Assembly (NCBI RefSeq): GCF_000769405.2
Contig: NZ_CP053444.1
Coordinates: 90,226-154,225, forward strand
Direction of reading: 5' to 3'
DNA length: 64,000 bases
From: Rhizobium brockwellii
GTDB lineage: Bacteria > Pseudomonadota > Alphaproteobacteria > Rhizobiales > Rhizobiaceae
Position 1 is the first letter of the stretch; the number at the start of each line of letters is the position of its first letter. Of the stretch, positions 1-9,921 are shown piece by piece. A program made the position numbers and the translations under genes. The notes beneath the pieces were generated by a model, which ran no database searches, was not told the origin of the DNA, and worked only from the letters and a program-made list of their open reading frames with translations.

Positions 1-15
1 TAATCGCATCCGGTA

Positions 16-63
16 AGATGTTTAAAATCGATTGTTGTGATTGCGCACATCCAAATCATGGAT
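16..63 (-). promoter_or_regulatory. nod box reading out of the left edge
   Basis: Read on the minus strand, this stretch has the nod-box layout: ATCCAT at 63-58, a GATG core, then ATC.CAACAATCGATTTTAAA and an ATCT end at 19-16. The section that usually reads TTTACCAAT is imperfect here. The box sits about 290 bp downstream of nodL and points left, so it should drive an operon outside the window. In R. leguminosarum nodM (nodMNT) follows nodL with its own nod box, which makes nodM the likely target. NodD with flavonoids would activate it. Confidence 0.72.
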
Positions 64-354
64 GCAGCTTGCCCCATTGTACCGAGACCCGCTCAATGCA
101 GGTGGAGATGTCGCATCAACCCTTCATTGAATTGATCGCGAAACACCTCGCCTTCTCAACTGAGTTCAGTTTCCACTGGTTCGACGAGACGTGCAAAGCC
201 CACATATGTGCATCCGTCAGAAAGCCGTCGTGGTTGCCGTTGGCCGGTCTGATATCCAAGATTTAAGCATCAACCACCCCGCATCGGCTTGGTGGCAAGT
301 GGGAGTTTTGGTTCACAAGCACCGCCTTGACTATGGCGTTCTCAGCGGCTTGCC
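64..354. other. Intergenic region between nodL and the left-edge nod box
   Basis: I see no supportable gene here. The short open frames overlap the nod box or lack a plausible ribosome site. It presumably holds the 3' end of the nodL transcript and the upstream region of the leftward operon. Confidence 0.4.
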
Positions 355-906
355 TCAGCGCTTCAACCGAGCCGGATTTCCCATGGCCTTTTCCCCCGCG
401 GGTATATCGCGGGTGACTACGCTTCCGGCGCCGATGACGGCGTTGTCGCCGATCGTCACCCCTGGGAGAATAATTGCTCCACCACCAATCCAGACATCTT
501 TACCAATCCGGACAGGCCGACCTAGCTGCAGACCAGCCTGCCGCTGCTCGGGATCATGCGGGTGGTCGGCGGTGTAAATCTGCACAGCCGGCCCGACTGC
601 CGTCCCAGCACCGATCGTCACTTCTGCTACGTCAAGGATCACGCAGTTGAAATTGATGTAAACGTAGGCACCAAGCCTGATGTTAAAGCCGTAGTCGCAA
701 TGAAATGGCGGACGAATGACGGCTCCAGTTCCGACCTCTCCTAGTCGCTCCAGAAGAAGTGCGTTCCAATGCTCGGCCGTACTTCCCAGAGTATCATTAT
801 ATCTCTTCAGCCAAGCTCCCGTGGCCAACAGGTCCGTCTGAATCTCCTCGTCCGCCGGGTTGTACATCTCGCCCGCCAGCATCTTTTCTTTTTGAGTGCG
901 TGTCAT
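355..906 (-). CDS. nodL: NodL, Nod-factor O-acetyltransferase
   Basis: A 183-residue protein of the hexapeptide-repeat (left-handed beta-helix) acetyltransferase family. NodL transfers acetyl from acetyl-CoA to the 6-O position of the non-reducing glucosamine of Nod factors in the cytoplasm. Visible signs are the N-terminal TRTQKEKMLAGEMYNP maltose-acetyltransferase-type segment, the catalytic-type ADHPHD motif around residue 113-118, and the repeated IG/VxIG hexapeptides to the end (DVWIGGGAIILPGVTIGDNAVIGAG). Length fits NodL (about 183-190). It is the third gene of the nodFEL set, but it lies 478 bp from nodE, which is unusually far. Confidence 0.93.
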   Translation of the reverse strand: MTRTQKEKMLAGEMYNPADEEIQTDLLATGAWLKRYNDTLGSTAEHWNALLLERLGEVGTGAVIRPPFHCDYGFNIRLGAYVYINFNCVILDVAEVTIGAGTAVGPAVQIYTADHPHDPEQRQAGLQLGRPVRIGKDVWIGGGAIILPGVTIGDNAVIGAGSVVTRDIPAGEKAMGNPARLKR

Positions 907-1384
907 TGTCTGTTCTCAGATCGCGTTCATCGATGAAGTTGTTAGTCCTCTGACGCCCGGCTTGAACGAGGTTCAGATAAGCTCCTCTTCTCGACGCTCA
1001 ACATCGCATGGCGCAGAAGAGAAGTCCCGGCAGGAATCGGTCGACAACGCGGCGTTTGCGTGGTCCAGAGGGTCGTCCGACAGCAGTGGATTGAAAGTGG
1101 CAGTGACCAGCCCGGCCGGCAAGCGGAATCGACAGCAGGTGTAGTTGAAGAGCCGCTCCGAGACCCGGAGCGGGCGCTCTTTCCAGCCGGTTTTTTGGAT
1201 GATCATAACTCCGGAACGCAACCATATTTTCCTCGCCCCGCCTTGTGAGCAATCCCCGGCGAGCCGTTGTGGGCTAACCATTGGTGCGAATTGACCTGCA
1301 TTAGTAACAGCACCCCAGTTAGCTTCTCTCCAGCGGCCCTCGCGGTTGCGGCTGGAACCATTCACGGCCACATCGTCCGCCCCT
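907..1384. other. Long gap between nodE and nodL without a recognisable gene
   Basis: In the related R. leguminosarum order nodE and nodL are closer together. Here 478 bp separate them. Overlapping open frames exist on both strands, but none has a recognisable family, a good start or consistent coding character. The stretch may be degenerated inserted DNA. Confidence 0.35.
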
Positions 1385-2596
1385 TCACACCTGTCTGAAT
1401 GCCAGGACGGCGTTGGTGCCTCCCATAGCGAACGCATTGCTCATCGCTACGCGCACCTTGCGCTCACGCGGGACATTGGGCGTGACATCGAGATCGCACT
1501 GCGGGTCAGGCTCACGATAGTTGGCGGTGGGCGGTATGACACCTTCTTGGATCGCCATTATACAGGCAATCATTTCAAGTGCACTGGCGGCACCCAGGCA
1601 ATGGGCGTGCATGGACTTGGTGGAGGAGACGGACATCTGAAAAGCGTGGTCTCCGAAGACGCGCTTGATCGCTGCCGTCTCCATCTCGTCATTCGCAACG
1701 GTGCCGGTGCCGTGTGCGTTCAGGTAGTCTACATCGTCCGGGTTTAGCTCGGCATCGGCGAGGCAGCTGCGCATTGCGGCCTCCGGTCCCTCGATGGAGG
1801 GCATGACAATGTCGTAGGCATCGCCGGAGAGTCCGATTCCGGCAACCTCGGCAAGCATAGTCGCACCGCGGGCAGTGGCGTGCTCGTAGCTTTCCAGGAC
1901 AGCCATTCCGGCACCCTCGCCAAGGACAACACCTTTTCTGTCGGCGGAGAACGGGCGACAGGTATCAGGGGCAAGCACGCGCAGTGCCTCCCATGATTTC
2001 AGGACGCCCCATGTGAGCGGCGCATCGCTTCCCCCGGCAAGCATGACGTCTGCACGGCCCAGCCTGATCTGATCTACCGCGGAAGCGATGGCATGATTGC
2101 CCGCCGCGCAAGCGGAGGTGACGCCGAAGACGGGGCCGCGCAGGCCGAGATAAATGCTGACCTGGCCGGCAGCCGCGCTTGGCATTCCCTTGGGTGCTGT
2201 GAAAATGCGCGCGCGGGTCACTCCGTCTAGAAGGATACTGCGGTATGTTTCTTCAATCGTTCCCCAGCCGGGCCCGCCGACGCCCATCGCGGCGCCGTAG
2301 CGGTGGGCATTTTGTTCATTGGTGGAAAGCCCGGCCTGTCGCATGGCTTCGGTTGCAGCAATCACTGCAAGCAGGCTGAAGCGGTCCATAGAGACAAGCT
2401 GTTTGCGAGGGATGTCGTGTCCCGGTATCGCCCTGATTTCGGCACCAACGGTGCCTTCCATATCATAGAGATCTGTGGTGATGATCGGGCTGATTGCGGA
2501 GCGGCCTTCGCGCATTTCTTTCCAAATAGATGAAGCGTTTGTTCCTAATCCGCATAGTCCGCCAATCCCCGTGATTACGACGCGCCTATCCATCAC
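1385..2596 (-). CDS. nodE: NodE, beta-ketoacyl-ACP synthase for the Nod-factor acyl chain
   Basis: A 403-residue beta-ketoacyl synthase (KAS II/FabF-like) that works with the acyl carrier NodF to build the host-specific, often polyunsaturated, Nod-factor fatty acid. The active-site Cys is in the [12 protein letters not shown] motif, and the two catalytic His are in NAHGTGT and [12 protein letters not shown]. Length matches NodE (about 402). The start overlaps the nodF stop by 4 nt (2593-2596), so the two are translationally coupled. Expression should come from the nod box upstream of nodF. NodE is a main host-range determinant between R. leguminosarum biovars. Confidence 0.95.
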   Translation of the reverse strand: MMDRRVVITGIGGLCGLGTNASSIWKEMREGRSAISPIITTDLYDMEGTVGAEIRAIPGHDIPRKQLVSMDRFSLLAVIAATEAMRQAGLSTNEQNAHRYGAAMGVGGPGWGTIEETYRSILLDGVTRARIFTAPKGMPSAAAGQVSIYLGLRGPVFGVTSACAAGNHAIASAVDQIRLGRADVMLAGGSDAPLTWGVLKSWEALRVLAPDTCRPFSADRKGVVLGEGAGMAVLESYEHATARGATMLAEVAGIGLSGDAYDIVMPSIEGPEAAMRSCLADAELNPDDVDYLNAHGTGTVANDEMETAAIKRVFGDHAFQMSVSSTKSMHAHCLGAASALEMIACIMAIQEGVIPPTANYREPDPQCDLDVTPNVPRERKVRVAMSNAFAMGGTNAVLAFRQV

Positions 2597-2871
2597 GCCT
2601 CCTTCGCGATCAAGCCGCGAACAGCTTCGACGACATCGCCGATATTTTTCAGATTAGACCAGGCATCGGTCGTGTTCATCTCGATCCTGATGCCGTAGGC
2701 CTGCTCCAGGTCCCAGAGCACATCGGCCAAAGCCAGGGAATCGATGCCAAGGGAAGTCAATTCGCTATCAGCGGTGATTTCTCCGATTGCTACAGGAATC
2801 CTCCCACCGTTTTCAGATTGGGCGAGATTTTTGATTGCGGCAATAATTTCTACTGTGAGCTGATCGGCCAT
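2593..2871 (-). CDS. nodF: NodF, specialised acyl carrier protein
   Basis: A 92-residue acyl carrier protein with the phosphopantetheine-attachment serine in [12 protein letters not shown], about residue 45. It carries the growing acyl chain made with NodE before NodA transfers it to the chitooligosaccharide. I chose the ATG at 2871 (MADQLTVE...) because a clear AGGA ribosome site precedes it and NodF proteins begin this way; the frame stays open to 2925. It overlaps nodE by 4 nt and has a nod box about 125 bp upstream. Confidence 0.94.
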   Translation of the reverse strand: MADQLTVEIIAAIKNLAQSENGGRIPVAIGEITADSELTSLGIDSLALADVLWDLEQAYGIRIEMNTTDAWSNLKNIGDVVEAVRGLIAKEA

Positions 2872-2997
2872 CTTAGTCCTTTCAATCATTTCAAACTGGC
2901 GCGGCTGATTATCCCGGCCTAGCAACCCTTGAGCACGCTCGATGCTCTCACGGAGGGACCGGCCCTACGTCTGGCTCTGTGCTATGGGGCACGCAGA

Positions 2998-3046
2998 AGA
3001 ATTGGTAAAATTGATTGATTGGATCGAATTCATCCAGAATATGGAT
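2998..3046 (-). promoter_or_regulatory. nod box of the nodFE operon
   Basis: Minus-strand nod box: ATCCAT at 3046-3041, then the GATG-type core, ATCCAATCAATCAATTTTACCAATTCT at 3024-2998. It matches the NodD-binding consensus closely and is positioned to transcribe nodF, nodE and probably nodL. Confidence 0.88.
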
Positions 3047-3345
3047 GATGTGAGCCCTTTTTTGTAGAATTTCCGGCCTCTCGGACGGCCAGAACTGCGT
3101 GCGAGATATCTGGGGGTCGGATGTCAAGCGCCAGATATCAGATGTTGAGAGGCAGGCGGGATCAGGACTGGCCTGCCGACCTAGGTCTATGACAATCGCC
3201 CGGGATAGCACGAGTAGAAACGCAGCAATGGACCAATGGCCACTTTGATTACGTCACGGGTTGACCACCCAGAGGAACCAAGACTGCGAAATTGGCAGAG
3301 TCGCCAGAGCGTGGGACGACAAATTTGACTGAAGCTCGACCGGGA
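3047..3345. other. Spacer between nodF nod box and nodD end
   Basis: No convincing gene. The one minus-strand frame that covers part of this interval runs straight through the nod box and has no known family. It should hold the nodD transcript end. Confidence 0.35.
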
Positions 3346-4293
3346 CTACATCGCTCTGGCCTTTTGAAAGTCACCTTCGACGGATGCCTCAATGCGCGAA
3401 GCCTCCTCCAATATTATGTTGCGCATCCAGATGTTCCCAGGGTCGGAATTGTGAAGCAAGGGCCACTGTATAGCCTCCGTGAATGAGAGAGGAGGCAGCG
3501 GATGATCTACGATCTGAAGGGGAATCGTCGGTTCGAAATGTCTGACAAGCCGCAAGGGAAGGGTTGATATCCGATTCGTCCCCTGAAGTAGTATCGGGAT
3601 CGCGTTAAAGCCCTGGACCACGATTTCGATACGCCGCTTAAAACCGTGCTCCAGCAACAGCCATTGTTCAACGGATGGCTTCAAAGTACGCCCAAACATG
3701 GTCGCGACGTGTCCCAGCGACATGAATCGCTCAAGGGAAAGCTTCCCGTGCAGCTGCTGATTGTTAGGGCAGCCGACACATACGAGTTTCTCCCCAAACA
3801 GCTTCGCACTGGGATGAGGGGCTGACATGAACTGTTTTGGAAGGATCAAAAAATCCACATCTCCGCCATGGAGACGTTCGTCCGGATAATCAATCATGTG
3901 GAGTAATTCAAAACTGACGCCGGGCGCCTCTCGCGCTACGCGCTTTATGACCTTTTCGAAGAATACCAGCGTCATGAAATCGGACAGTACGATTCTGAAG
4001 CGCCGGTCAGATTCCGCCGGGACCAATGGATCCCACGCAATGACAGAGAGCTGAATCTGAAGCAGAGCTTCGCGAACTGCAGGGGCGAGCGCCTCGGCTC
4101 GCGGTGTCGGGACAAGTCTGCGCTGCTGCATCACAAACAGCTCGTCATTGAAGTAGGCGCGCAACCTGCCGATGGCTGCGCTCATGGCTGGTTGACTGAG
4201 GTTGATGCTGCGCGCTGCCGCGGTGAGCTTTCGCTCGGTCATCAAAGCATCGAGCGCCACGAGAAGGTTTAGATCCAGGCCCTTAAACCGCAT
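3346..4293 (-). CDS. nodD: NodD, LysR-family flavonoid-responsive activator
   Basis: A 315-residue LysR-type regulator that binds nod boxes and activates nod genes with host flavonoids. It begins [18 protein letters not shown], the canonical NodD start. The helix-turn-helix is in residues about 20-45 ([22 protein letters not shown]), followed by the LysR effector domain. I chose 4293 rather than the upstream 4326 because all NodD proteins start with [11 protein letters not shown]. The start lies 5 bp from the nodA nod box, so NodD binding should also repress its own transcription, as known in R. leguminosarum. It is transcribed divergently from nodABCIJ. Confidence 0.96.
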   Translation of the reverse strand: MRFKGLDLNLLVALDALMTERKLTAAARSINLSQPAMSAAIGRLRAYFNDELFVMQQRRLVPTPRAEALAPAVREALLQIQLSVIAWDPLVPAESDRRFRIVLSDFMTLVFFEKVIKRVAREAPGVSFELLHMIDYPDERLHGGDVDFLILPKQFMSAPHPSAKLFGEKLVCVGCPNNQQLHGKLSLERFMSLGHVATMFGRTLKPSVEQWLLLEHGFKRRIEIVVQGFNAIPILLQGTNRISTLPLRLVRHFEPTIPLQIVDHPLPPLSFTEAIQWPLLHNSDPGNIWMRNIILEEASRIEASVEGDFQKARAM

Positions 4294-4298
4294 ATTCG

Positions 4299-4347
4299 AT
4301 CCATGATGTAGATGATTGTGATCCAAACAATCAATTTTACCAATCTT
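4299..4347 (+). promoter_or_regulatory. nod box of nodABCIJ
   Basis: Near-perfect nod box, ATCCATGATGTAGATG at 4299-4314 followed by ATCCAAACAATCAATTTTACCAATCTT at 4321-4347. It lies in the nodD-nodA intergenic region, 176 bp upstream of nodA, and is the NodD target for the nodABCIJ operon. Confidence 0.95.
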
Positions 4348-4523
4348 TCGGAGTGCTTATTAGAAAGGCCGGAACTTATCAAGGCGCCAAAGCAAACTAG
4401 CGGAGGCGGATCGTATCTGTCGCAAATTGACGACGAGCGGTCCCATCTGTCCCATCAGCGTGTGCGCCTGCACCAAATCTTTGCTGCTTGGACTTGCGGC
4501 TGAGAAACGAATTGGAGCTTTGA

Positions 4524-5114
4524 ATGTCTGCTGGAGTGCGGTGGAAAATAACATGGGAAAATGATCTCGAACCGTCGGATCATGCGGAACTGTCTGAATT
4601 TTTCCGAGCAACCTATGGTCCGACTGGCGAATTCAATGCCAAACCTTTTGAGACTGGCAGAAGCTGGGCAGGTGCGAGGCCGGAACGCCGGGCAATTGCT
4701 TACGATTCAAAAGGCGTAGCCAGCCACATGGGTTTGCTGCGTCGTTTCATAAAAGTCGGCGACACCGATTTGCTGGTCGCCGAACTTGGCTTGTATGGAG
4801 TGCGCCCGGATCTGGAGGGGCTTGGCATCGCTCACTCGATCCGCGCTTTGGCTCCGGCGTTGCAGGAACTGGCGGTGCCGTTCGCGTTCGGCACTGTCCG
4901 ACATGCTATGCGGAACCACGTAGAGAGATTTTGCCGAGACGGTATTTCCAATATCGTCACGGGGGTTCGTGTACGCTCGACGCTTCCAGATGTGCTGCCC
5001 GATATGCCCTCCACGCGCACCGAAGACGTGCTCGTCCTGGTATTTCCGATAGGACGACCGATGAGCGAGTGGCCCTCCGGATCATTGATCGAACGAAACG
5101 GGTGCGAGCTATGA
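4524..5114 (+). CDS. nodA: NodA, Nod-factor N-acyltransferase
   Basis: A 196-residue protein, the exact usual NodA length. NodA moves the fatty acyl group from an acyl carrier (NodF or the housekeeping ACP) to the free amine left by NodB on the chitooligosaccharide. The sequence carries the family hallmarks [39 protein letters not shown] and [20 protein letters not shown] precedes the ATG. It is the first gene of the nod-box operon and its stop overlaps the nodB start (ATGA at 5111-5114). Confidence 0.97.
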   Translation: MSAGVRWKITWENDLEPSDHAELSEFFRATYGPTGEFNAKPFETGRSWAGARPERRAIAYDSKGVASHMGLLRRFIKVGDTDLLVAELGLYGVRPDLEGLGIAHSIRALAPALQELAVPFAFGTVRHAMRNHVERFCRDGISNIVTGVRVRSTLPDVLPDMPSTRTEDVLVLVFPIGRPMSEWPSGSLIERNGCEL

Positions 5115-5761
5115 AGCGGCGCTCTTATATAAGCGAAGTACCGTTTGATGAGGCCGGGAGCGACGATCGTAGCATCTACTTGACGTTCGACGACGGTCCC
5201 AATCCGGAATGCACTGGCCAGATTCTGGATGTGCTCGCCGAACACCGCGTACCAGCCACCTTTTTCGTCCTCGGTGCCTATGTCAAAGACCATCCCGATC
5301 TCGTCCGCCGTGTTGCGGCAGAAGGTCACTTGGTCGGCAATCACACGATGACCCACCCCGATCTTACGGCCTGTGACTCGGAGGCAATCGAACGAGAGAT
5401 AAAGGATACAAACGAAGCCATTGTTTCGGCGTGTCCCCAAGTTGCGGTTCAACATATACGAGCGCCATACGGCGCTTGGAACGCGGATGTCCTTTCAAGA
5501 TCCATGAACGCCGGACTTCGACCTGTTCACTGGTCGATAGACCCGAGAGACTGGTCCTGTCCCGGAGTCGATTCTATCGTTGACGCGGTACTCGCTGCTG
5601 CTCGGCCAGGTGCAATCGTGCTTTTGCACGACGGTTGCCCACCTGATGAGGTCGGGAACTGCAAGCTCACCGGGCTGCGTGATCAAACACTTTCGGCGCT
5701 CTTGGCAATTATCCCGGCACTGCATAGCCGTGGATTTTCCCTTCGTTCACTTCCCCAGTAA
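5111..5761 (+). CDS. nodB: NodB, chitooligosaccharide deacetylase
   Basis: A 216-residue polysaccharide deacetylase (carbohydrate esterase 4 / NodB homology domain) that removes the N-acetyl group from the non-reducing end of the Nod-factor backbone. The metal-binding TFDDGPNP motif is near residue 25, HTMTHPDL supplies the metal histidines, and RAPYGAWN and VLLHDGC complete the active site. I chose the ATG at 5111, which overlaps the nodA stop by 4 nt; the same frame stays open further upstream but only as an antisense-like extension inside nodA. Confidence 0.96.
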   Translation: MKRRSYISEVPFDEAGSDDRSIYLTFDDGPNPECTGQILDVLAEHRVPATFFVLGAYVKDHPDLVRRVAAEGHLVGNHTMTHPDLTACDSEAIEREIKDTNEAIVSACPQVAVQHIRAPYGAWNADVLSRSMNAGLRPVHWSIDPRDWSCPGVDSIVDAVLAAARPGAIVLLHDGCPPDEVGNCKLTGLRDQTLSALLAIIPALHSRGFSLRSLPQ

Positions 5762-5781
5762 AACTAAATCGACGAGAAACC

Positions 5782-7062
5782 ATGACCTTGCTTGAAACAA
5801 CCAGCATCGCCGCCGTCTCGCTTTATGGACTGCTTTCCTCCGCCTATAGGAGTGTACAGGTCCTTCATGCTCGGCAAACTCTCAAGTCGGAAACAGCGGA
5901 AAACACCGTCGAAGAGAGCTCGTTGCCAAGTGTGGACATCATTGTGCCTTCATTTAACGAGAGCCCGCGCGTCCTGTCCGATTGCCTGGCATCCCTCGCC
6001 AACCAGGACTATCCGGGGGTATTGCGCGTTGTTGTGGTTGACGACGGTTCCAGAAACCGTGACGCGGTGGTGGCCGAGCAGATCGTCTATGCGGGTGACG
6101 CGAGATTTGAATTCATCATGCTGCCCAGGAATGTCGGAAAGCGCAAAGCGCAAATCGCCGCCATTTCCCGATCATCCGGGGACCTCATCCTGAATGTGGA
6201 TTCAGACACCACTCTCGCCAGCGATGTTGTTTCCAAACTCAGTCAGAAAATGCGCGATCCGGCGGTCGGTGCGGTGATGGGGCAGCTTGTCGCAAGCAAT
6301 CAGAACGACTCGTGGCTGACCCGATTGATCGACATGGAGTACTGGCTGGCCTGCAATGAGGAGCGCGCCGCGCAGGGACGCTTCGGTGCCGTGATGTGTT
6401 GCTGTGGACCCTGTGCCATGTACCGCCGGTCCGCCTTCGTCTTGCTTCTTGATCAATACGAGACGCAGCTTTATCGGGGAAAGCCGAGTGACTTTGGCGA
6501 GGACCGTCATCTGACCATTCTAATGCTAAGCGCCGGCTTCCGTACCGAATATGTCCCAAGCGCCATCGCCGCAACCGTCGTTCCTGACGGTTTGGCTGCC
6601 TATCTGCGCCAGCAACTGCGTTGGGCACGGAGTACATTCCGAGATACCCTGCTCGGACTTCACCTCCTCCGTGGCATGAACTGGTATCTGACTTTGGACG
6701 TCGTCGGGCAGAATGCCGGCCCTCTTCTGCTCGCTTTGTCCGTACTGGCGGGTCTTGCACAGTTTGCCTTGGCGGGTTCAGTGCCCTGGTGGACGATAGG
6801 AACGATTGGATCATTGACACTGATACGATGCGGCGTAGCTGCTTATCGTGCCAGGCAGCTTAGATTTGTTGGCTTCTCGCTGCACACGCTTGTGAACGTC
6901 TTTCTATTACTTCCTGTGAAAGCTTATGCGCTCTGTACGTTGTCCAACAGTGATTGGCTGTCGCGCGGCTCCGGAGTCAACGCTTCAGGTGCCGTTCTAA
7001 AGCAGAAGGCCTCCGAAACTCCAATGCTTGCGGCCCCTGAAGCTACTTTCAGCGGCGAATGA
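5782..7062 (+). CDS. nodC: NodC, chitooligosaccharide synthase
   Basis: A 426-residue membrane glycosyltransferase (GT2) that polymerises UDP-GlcNAc into the Nod-factor backbone. It has an N-terminal hydrophobic segment, the [10 protein letters not shown] start of the catalytic domain near residue 50, the DSD metal motif in LILNVDSDT, the GEDRHLT acceptor motif, the [10 protein letters not shown] (QxxRW) motif, and three C-terminal membrane segments. It is 20 bp after nodB and overlaps the open frame of nodI by 4 nt. Confidence 0.96.
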   Translation: MTLLETTSIAAVSLYGLLSSAYRSVQVLHARQTLKSETAENTVEESSLPSVDIIVPSFNESPRVLSDCLASLANQDYPGVLRVVVVDDGSRNRDAVVAEQIVYAGDARFEFIMLPRNVGKRKAQIAAISRSSGDLILNVDSDTTLASDVVSKLSQKMRDPAVGAVMGQLVASNQNDSWLTRLIDMEYWLACNEERAAQGRFGAVMCCCGPCAMYRRSAFVLLLDQYETQLYRGKPSDFGEDRHLTILMLSAGFRTEYVPSAIAATVVPDGLAAYLRQQLRWARSTFRDTLLGLHLLRGMNWYLTLDVVGQNAGPLLLALSVLAGLAQFALAGSVPWWTIGTIGSLTLIRCGVAAYRARQLRFVGFSLHTLVNVFLLLPVKAYALCTLSNSDWLSRGSGVNASGAVLKQKASETPMLAAPEATFSGE

Positions 7063-7100
7063 TCGCTGTGTCGCCGCATCTTGCAAACCTCAGGAATCAC

Positions 7101-8129
7101 ATGAACGGTCAATCGGATCTACAGGCAGCTGTGGCTGAGACGCTCCGCCGACAAGGCAACCTACCATGCATTTCGATTTCAGAAGCAATCGCTCCCCAAG
7201 TAGGAGCGATATCTTCTATTGCGATCGAACTCGTCGGCGTTACCAAATCATATCGTGGGAAGGCCGTGGTTGACGGATTGTCTTTCAACATTGGGTCAGG
7301 AGAATGCTTTGGCCTATTAGGCCCAAACGGCGCCGGAAAAAGCACAATCAGCCGTATGATTCTCGGGATGACGTCGCCCGATGCGGGCAATATTTCGGTG
7401 CTCGGAGTGCAGGTACCCCGGCAGGCTCGCTCGGCGCGCGCCCGTATCGGTGTCGTTTCTCAGTTCGACAATCTCGACATGGAGTTCACCGTTAGAGAAA
7501 ACCTGTTTGTCTACGGCCGGTACTTCCGCATGAAACGGCGGGAGATCGAAGCGATCGTGCCCTCGCTGCTGGAATTTGCGCGGCTTGAAAACAAGGCAGA
7601 TACAAGGGTGGCCGATCTTTCTGGAGGCATGAAGCGGCGCCTATCATTGGCGCGCGCGCTGATCAATGACCCGCAGATCCTCATACTAGATGAACCGACC
7701 ACCGGCCTCGACCCGCACGCACGCCACCTGATCTGGGAGCGTTTGCGATCGCTGTTGGCGCAAGGCAAGACGATCCTTTTGACGACCCACATCATGGAAG
7801 AGGCAGAACGCTTATGTGACCGGCTGTGCGTGCTCGAAGGTGGAGTTAAGATAGCCGAAGGTCGCCCCTTTGACCTGATAAAGGAGCAGATCGGCTGCCC
7901 CGTCATCGAGATCTATGGCGGAGACCCGCAGGAGATTAGCCTTTTGATCAAGCCGAACGCACGGCGCATCGAAATCAGTGGCGAGACCCTGTTCTGCTAC
8001 ACCCCCGACCCAGAACAAGTTCGGGCGCGACTGCGCGGACACTGGGGTCTGCGCCTCCTGGAGCGGCCGCCAAACTTGGAGGACGTCTTCTTGCGGTTAA
8101 CCGGACGCGAGATGGGGAAGTACCAATGA
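7101..8129 (+). CDS. nodI: NodI, ABC transporter ATPase for Nod-factor export
   Basis: The ATP-binding subunit that acts with NodJ to export lipochitooligosaccharides. It shows Walker A (GPNGAGKST), the ABC signature LSGGMKRR, Walker B ([12 protein letters not shown]) and the H-loop [10 protein letters not shown] place the start at the ATG at 7101 (342 residues), preceded by AGGA; an ATG at 7059 that overlaps the nodC stop would add 14 residues and cannot be excluded. Either way the N-terminus before the core (near [12 protein letters not shown]) is longer than in typical R. leguminosarum NodI. It overlaps nodJ by 4 nt. Confidence 0.93.
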   Translation: MNGQSDLQAAVAETLRRQGNLPCISISEAIAPQVGAISSIAIELVGVTKSYRGKAVVDGLSFNIGSGECFGLLGPNGAGKSTISRMILGMTSPDAGNISVLGVQVPRQARSARARIGVVSQFDNLDMEFTVRENLFVYGRYFRMKRREIEAIVPSLLEFARLENKADTRVADLSGGMKRRLSLARALINDPQILILDEPTTGLDPHARHLIWERLRSLLAQGKTILLTTHIMEEAERLCDRLCVLEGGVKIAEGRPFDLIKEQIGCPVIEIYGGDPQEISLLIKPNARRIEISGETLFCYTPDPEQVRARLRGHWGLRLLERPPNLEDVFLRLTGREMGKYQ

Positions 8130-8914
8130 GTGGAGATTCCGTAACGGCATTGCCGGGCGGCAGCTTGAACTGGATTGCTGTCTGGCGTCGAAATTACCTT
8201 GCATGGAAAAAGGCGGCGCTGGCGTCGCTTCTGGGTCATTTGGCCGAACCTTTGATCTACCTTTTTGGCCTTGGCGCTGGCTTGGGCGTGATGGTGGGCC
8301 GCGTTGGGGGCGTTTCCTATACTGCTTTCCTGGCAGCTGGAATGGTCGCGACAAGTGCGATGACGGCTGCAACGTTTGAGACGATTTACGCAGCTTTCGG
8401 CCGGATGGAGGGTCAGCGCACTTGGGAAGCGATGCTCTACACACAGCTGAGGCTAGGCGATATTGTTCTCGGTGAGATGGCTTGGGCGGCGACGAAGGCC
8501 GCTTTGGCGGGTGCCGGCATAGGCGTGGTCGCCGCCGCTCTAGGATACACGCAGTGGCTGTCGCTGCTATATGCGCTTCCGGTCATCGCGCTGACGGGTT
8601 TGGCCTTTGCAAGCCTTGGGATGGTCGTCACAGCCCTTGCTCCGAGCTATGATTATTTCATCTTTTATCAGACGCTTGTTATCACACCTATATTGTTCCT
8701 CTCGGGTGCCGTCTTTCCAGTCGATCAACTGCCAATTGTCTTCCAGACGGCTGCGCGATTTCTTCCTCTGTCGCATTCGATCGACCTCATACGTCCGATA
8801 ATGCTCGGTCACCCCGTGGTGGATGTCTGCCTGCACGTCGGCGCACTTTGCATCTACATCGTCATCCCATTCTTTTTATCGACAGCCTTGCTGCGGCGCC
8901 GACTATTGCGCTGA
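8126..8914 (+). CDS. nodJ: NodJ, ABC-2 type permease for Nod-factor export
   Basis: A 262-residue integral membrane protein of the ABC-2 family (NodJ), partner of NodI. Six hydrophobic segments can be picked out, and the [22 protein letters not shown] segment is characteristic of NodJ. It is the last gene of the nodABCIJ operon. No nodT is found downstream, where insertion-sequence DNA begins. Confidence 0.95.
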   Translation: MSGDSVTALPGGSLNWIAVWRRNYLAWKKAALASLLGHLAEPLIYLFGLGAGLGVMVGRVGGVSYTAFLAAGMVATSAMTAATFETIYAAFGRMEGQRTWEAMLYTQLRLGDIVLGEMAWAATKAALAGAGIGVVAAALGYTQWLSLLYALPVIALTGLAFASLGMVVTALAPSYDYFIFYQTLVITPILFLSGAVFPVDQLPIVFQTAARFLPLSHSIDLIRPIMLGHPVVDVCLHVGALCIYIVIPFFLSTALLRRRLLR

Positions 8915-9087
8915 AGATCATTAATGCGCGCAGGCCGACTGGGATCCGTCGTTTTGGCTTTTCTGCCAGGCAAGCCCCTTGCTTCTGATCCGGGAGGTGC
9001 TCACTAGGCTCAGGACCTATCAAATCGCTTGCATCGGCCTCCCTTCCTTTACTGATCAGAATGAAAAGGAGACGCTGCGAGCCTATT
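8915..9087. other. Spacer between nodJ and IS66 remnant
   Basis: No gene seen. It ends where an IS66-like terminal sequence begins (GTAAGCG at 9088). Confidence 0.4.
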
Positions 9088-9348
9088 GTAAGCGCGATTT
9101 TCCATGCGCATTGACGGCTGCGGCACCGCTGAAGCGCACTCGTACCGGGAGAGATACGCGGCTCTGTCGGGCCGCAGAGGTTTTGGAGAAGTTGAACGGT
9201 AGCAAGTCGCCGACGTCGGCCTCTTCGCCTCGCTGTGGCAACCCGGTGAGCACATCGCGCAGCCAAGTGAGTGGATCGACGCCACAGGCGCGGCAAGTCG
9301 GCATCAAACTATAGATCACTGGCTCGCCTTGGCTCCGTCAGCGGTGTC
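9088..9348 (-). mobile_element. IS66-family end with truncated TnpC 3' part
   Basis: The GTAAGCG start at 9088 resembles IS66 terminal repeats. The minus-strand frame 9083-9319 encodes the C-terminal end of an IS66 transposase (YSLMPTCRACGVDPLTWLRDVL), which is closely similar to the end of the complete TnpC at 9922. The DNA at 9175-9344 aligns by eye with 9928-10100. Upstream homology then stops, so this is a duplicated end and not an active gene. Confidence 0.75.
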
Positions 9349-9440
9349 GGGCACACATATTACTGACCGGCGAATATCTCTGGCTGAAGGGAGCAAAGGC
9401 TTAGAGTGTCATTTCCGCCCCCAGCCGGAACCAACCCCTT

Positions 9441-9794
9441 TTATCGGATCGACATGCGGTAGCAGTGCTCTATCATCCGTCCCCTAAGGTTAAGATCGGT
9501 CATGCCAAATCTATCGACGTAGCCCAGCCCCAGGGCGAGTATTCCCTGCCCGGCGACGTTGCCCGGGTTATGGCTGTAGTGAGCTACGGCCATTTCCTCT
9601 TCCTTCGTATAAGTGGCAGGGCCTTGCAGCAGAGAGACAATCGACTGGCCTCGGGCATTCAGCAATCCGGCTTCGCTTGCCAATCCGAGTTCAACCAATT
9701 TGGCTTTTGTCTCTTTGAAGGTTGACGGCGTCGTCTTTTGAAAATGTTCAAGCACGGCCTTAACTTCTTCGTCGGTGAAATTGGCATGCTCCAT
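9441..9794 (-). CDS. Hypothetical 117-residue protein inside the IS66 region
   Basis: I do not recognise this protein. It starts MEHANFTDEEVKAVLEHFQKT, is mostly charged and helical, and ends RMIEHCYRMSIR; there is no signal peptide or membrane segment. It has one good-looking start (ATG at 9794, with GGA a few bases upstream). It sits between two copies of an IS66 TnpC 3' end, so it may be a passenger gene trapped by IS66 rearrangement. Confidence 0.55.
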   Translation of the reverse strand: MEHANFTDEEVKAVLEHFQKTTPSTFKETKAKLVELGLASEAGLLNARGQSIVSLLQGPATYTKEEEMAVAHYSHNPGNVAGQGILALGLGYVDRFGMTDLNLRGRMIEHCYRMSIR

Positions 9795-9921
9795 GGAATG
9801 ATCCTCTCAAAACAGGAAATCCGTAAAACCCTGTATAGAACCAGGGATATACCCGTGTCTCCTCCGAAAGCCAGACCCTGGCTGCCCAGCTCGAGGCACT
9901 CCAACAACGTGACCTGTTGGC

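Noticed and set aside
18..266. Plus-strand 82-codon frame at the left edge
   Set aside because: It begins inside a nod box and has no recognisable family.
907..1437. Minus-strand frames in the nodE-nodL gap
   Set aside because: No family, no ribosome site, and overlap with the end of nodE.
2948..3211. Minus-strand frame upstream of nodF
   Set aside because: It runs through the nodF nod box, so it is not a gene.
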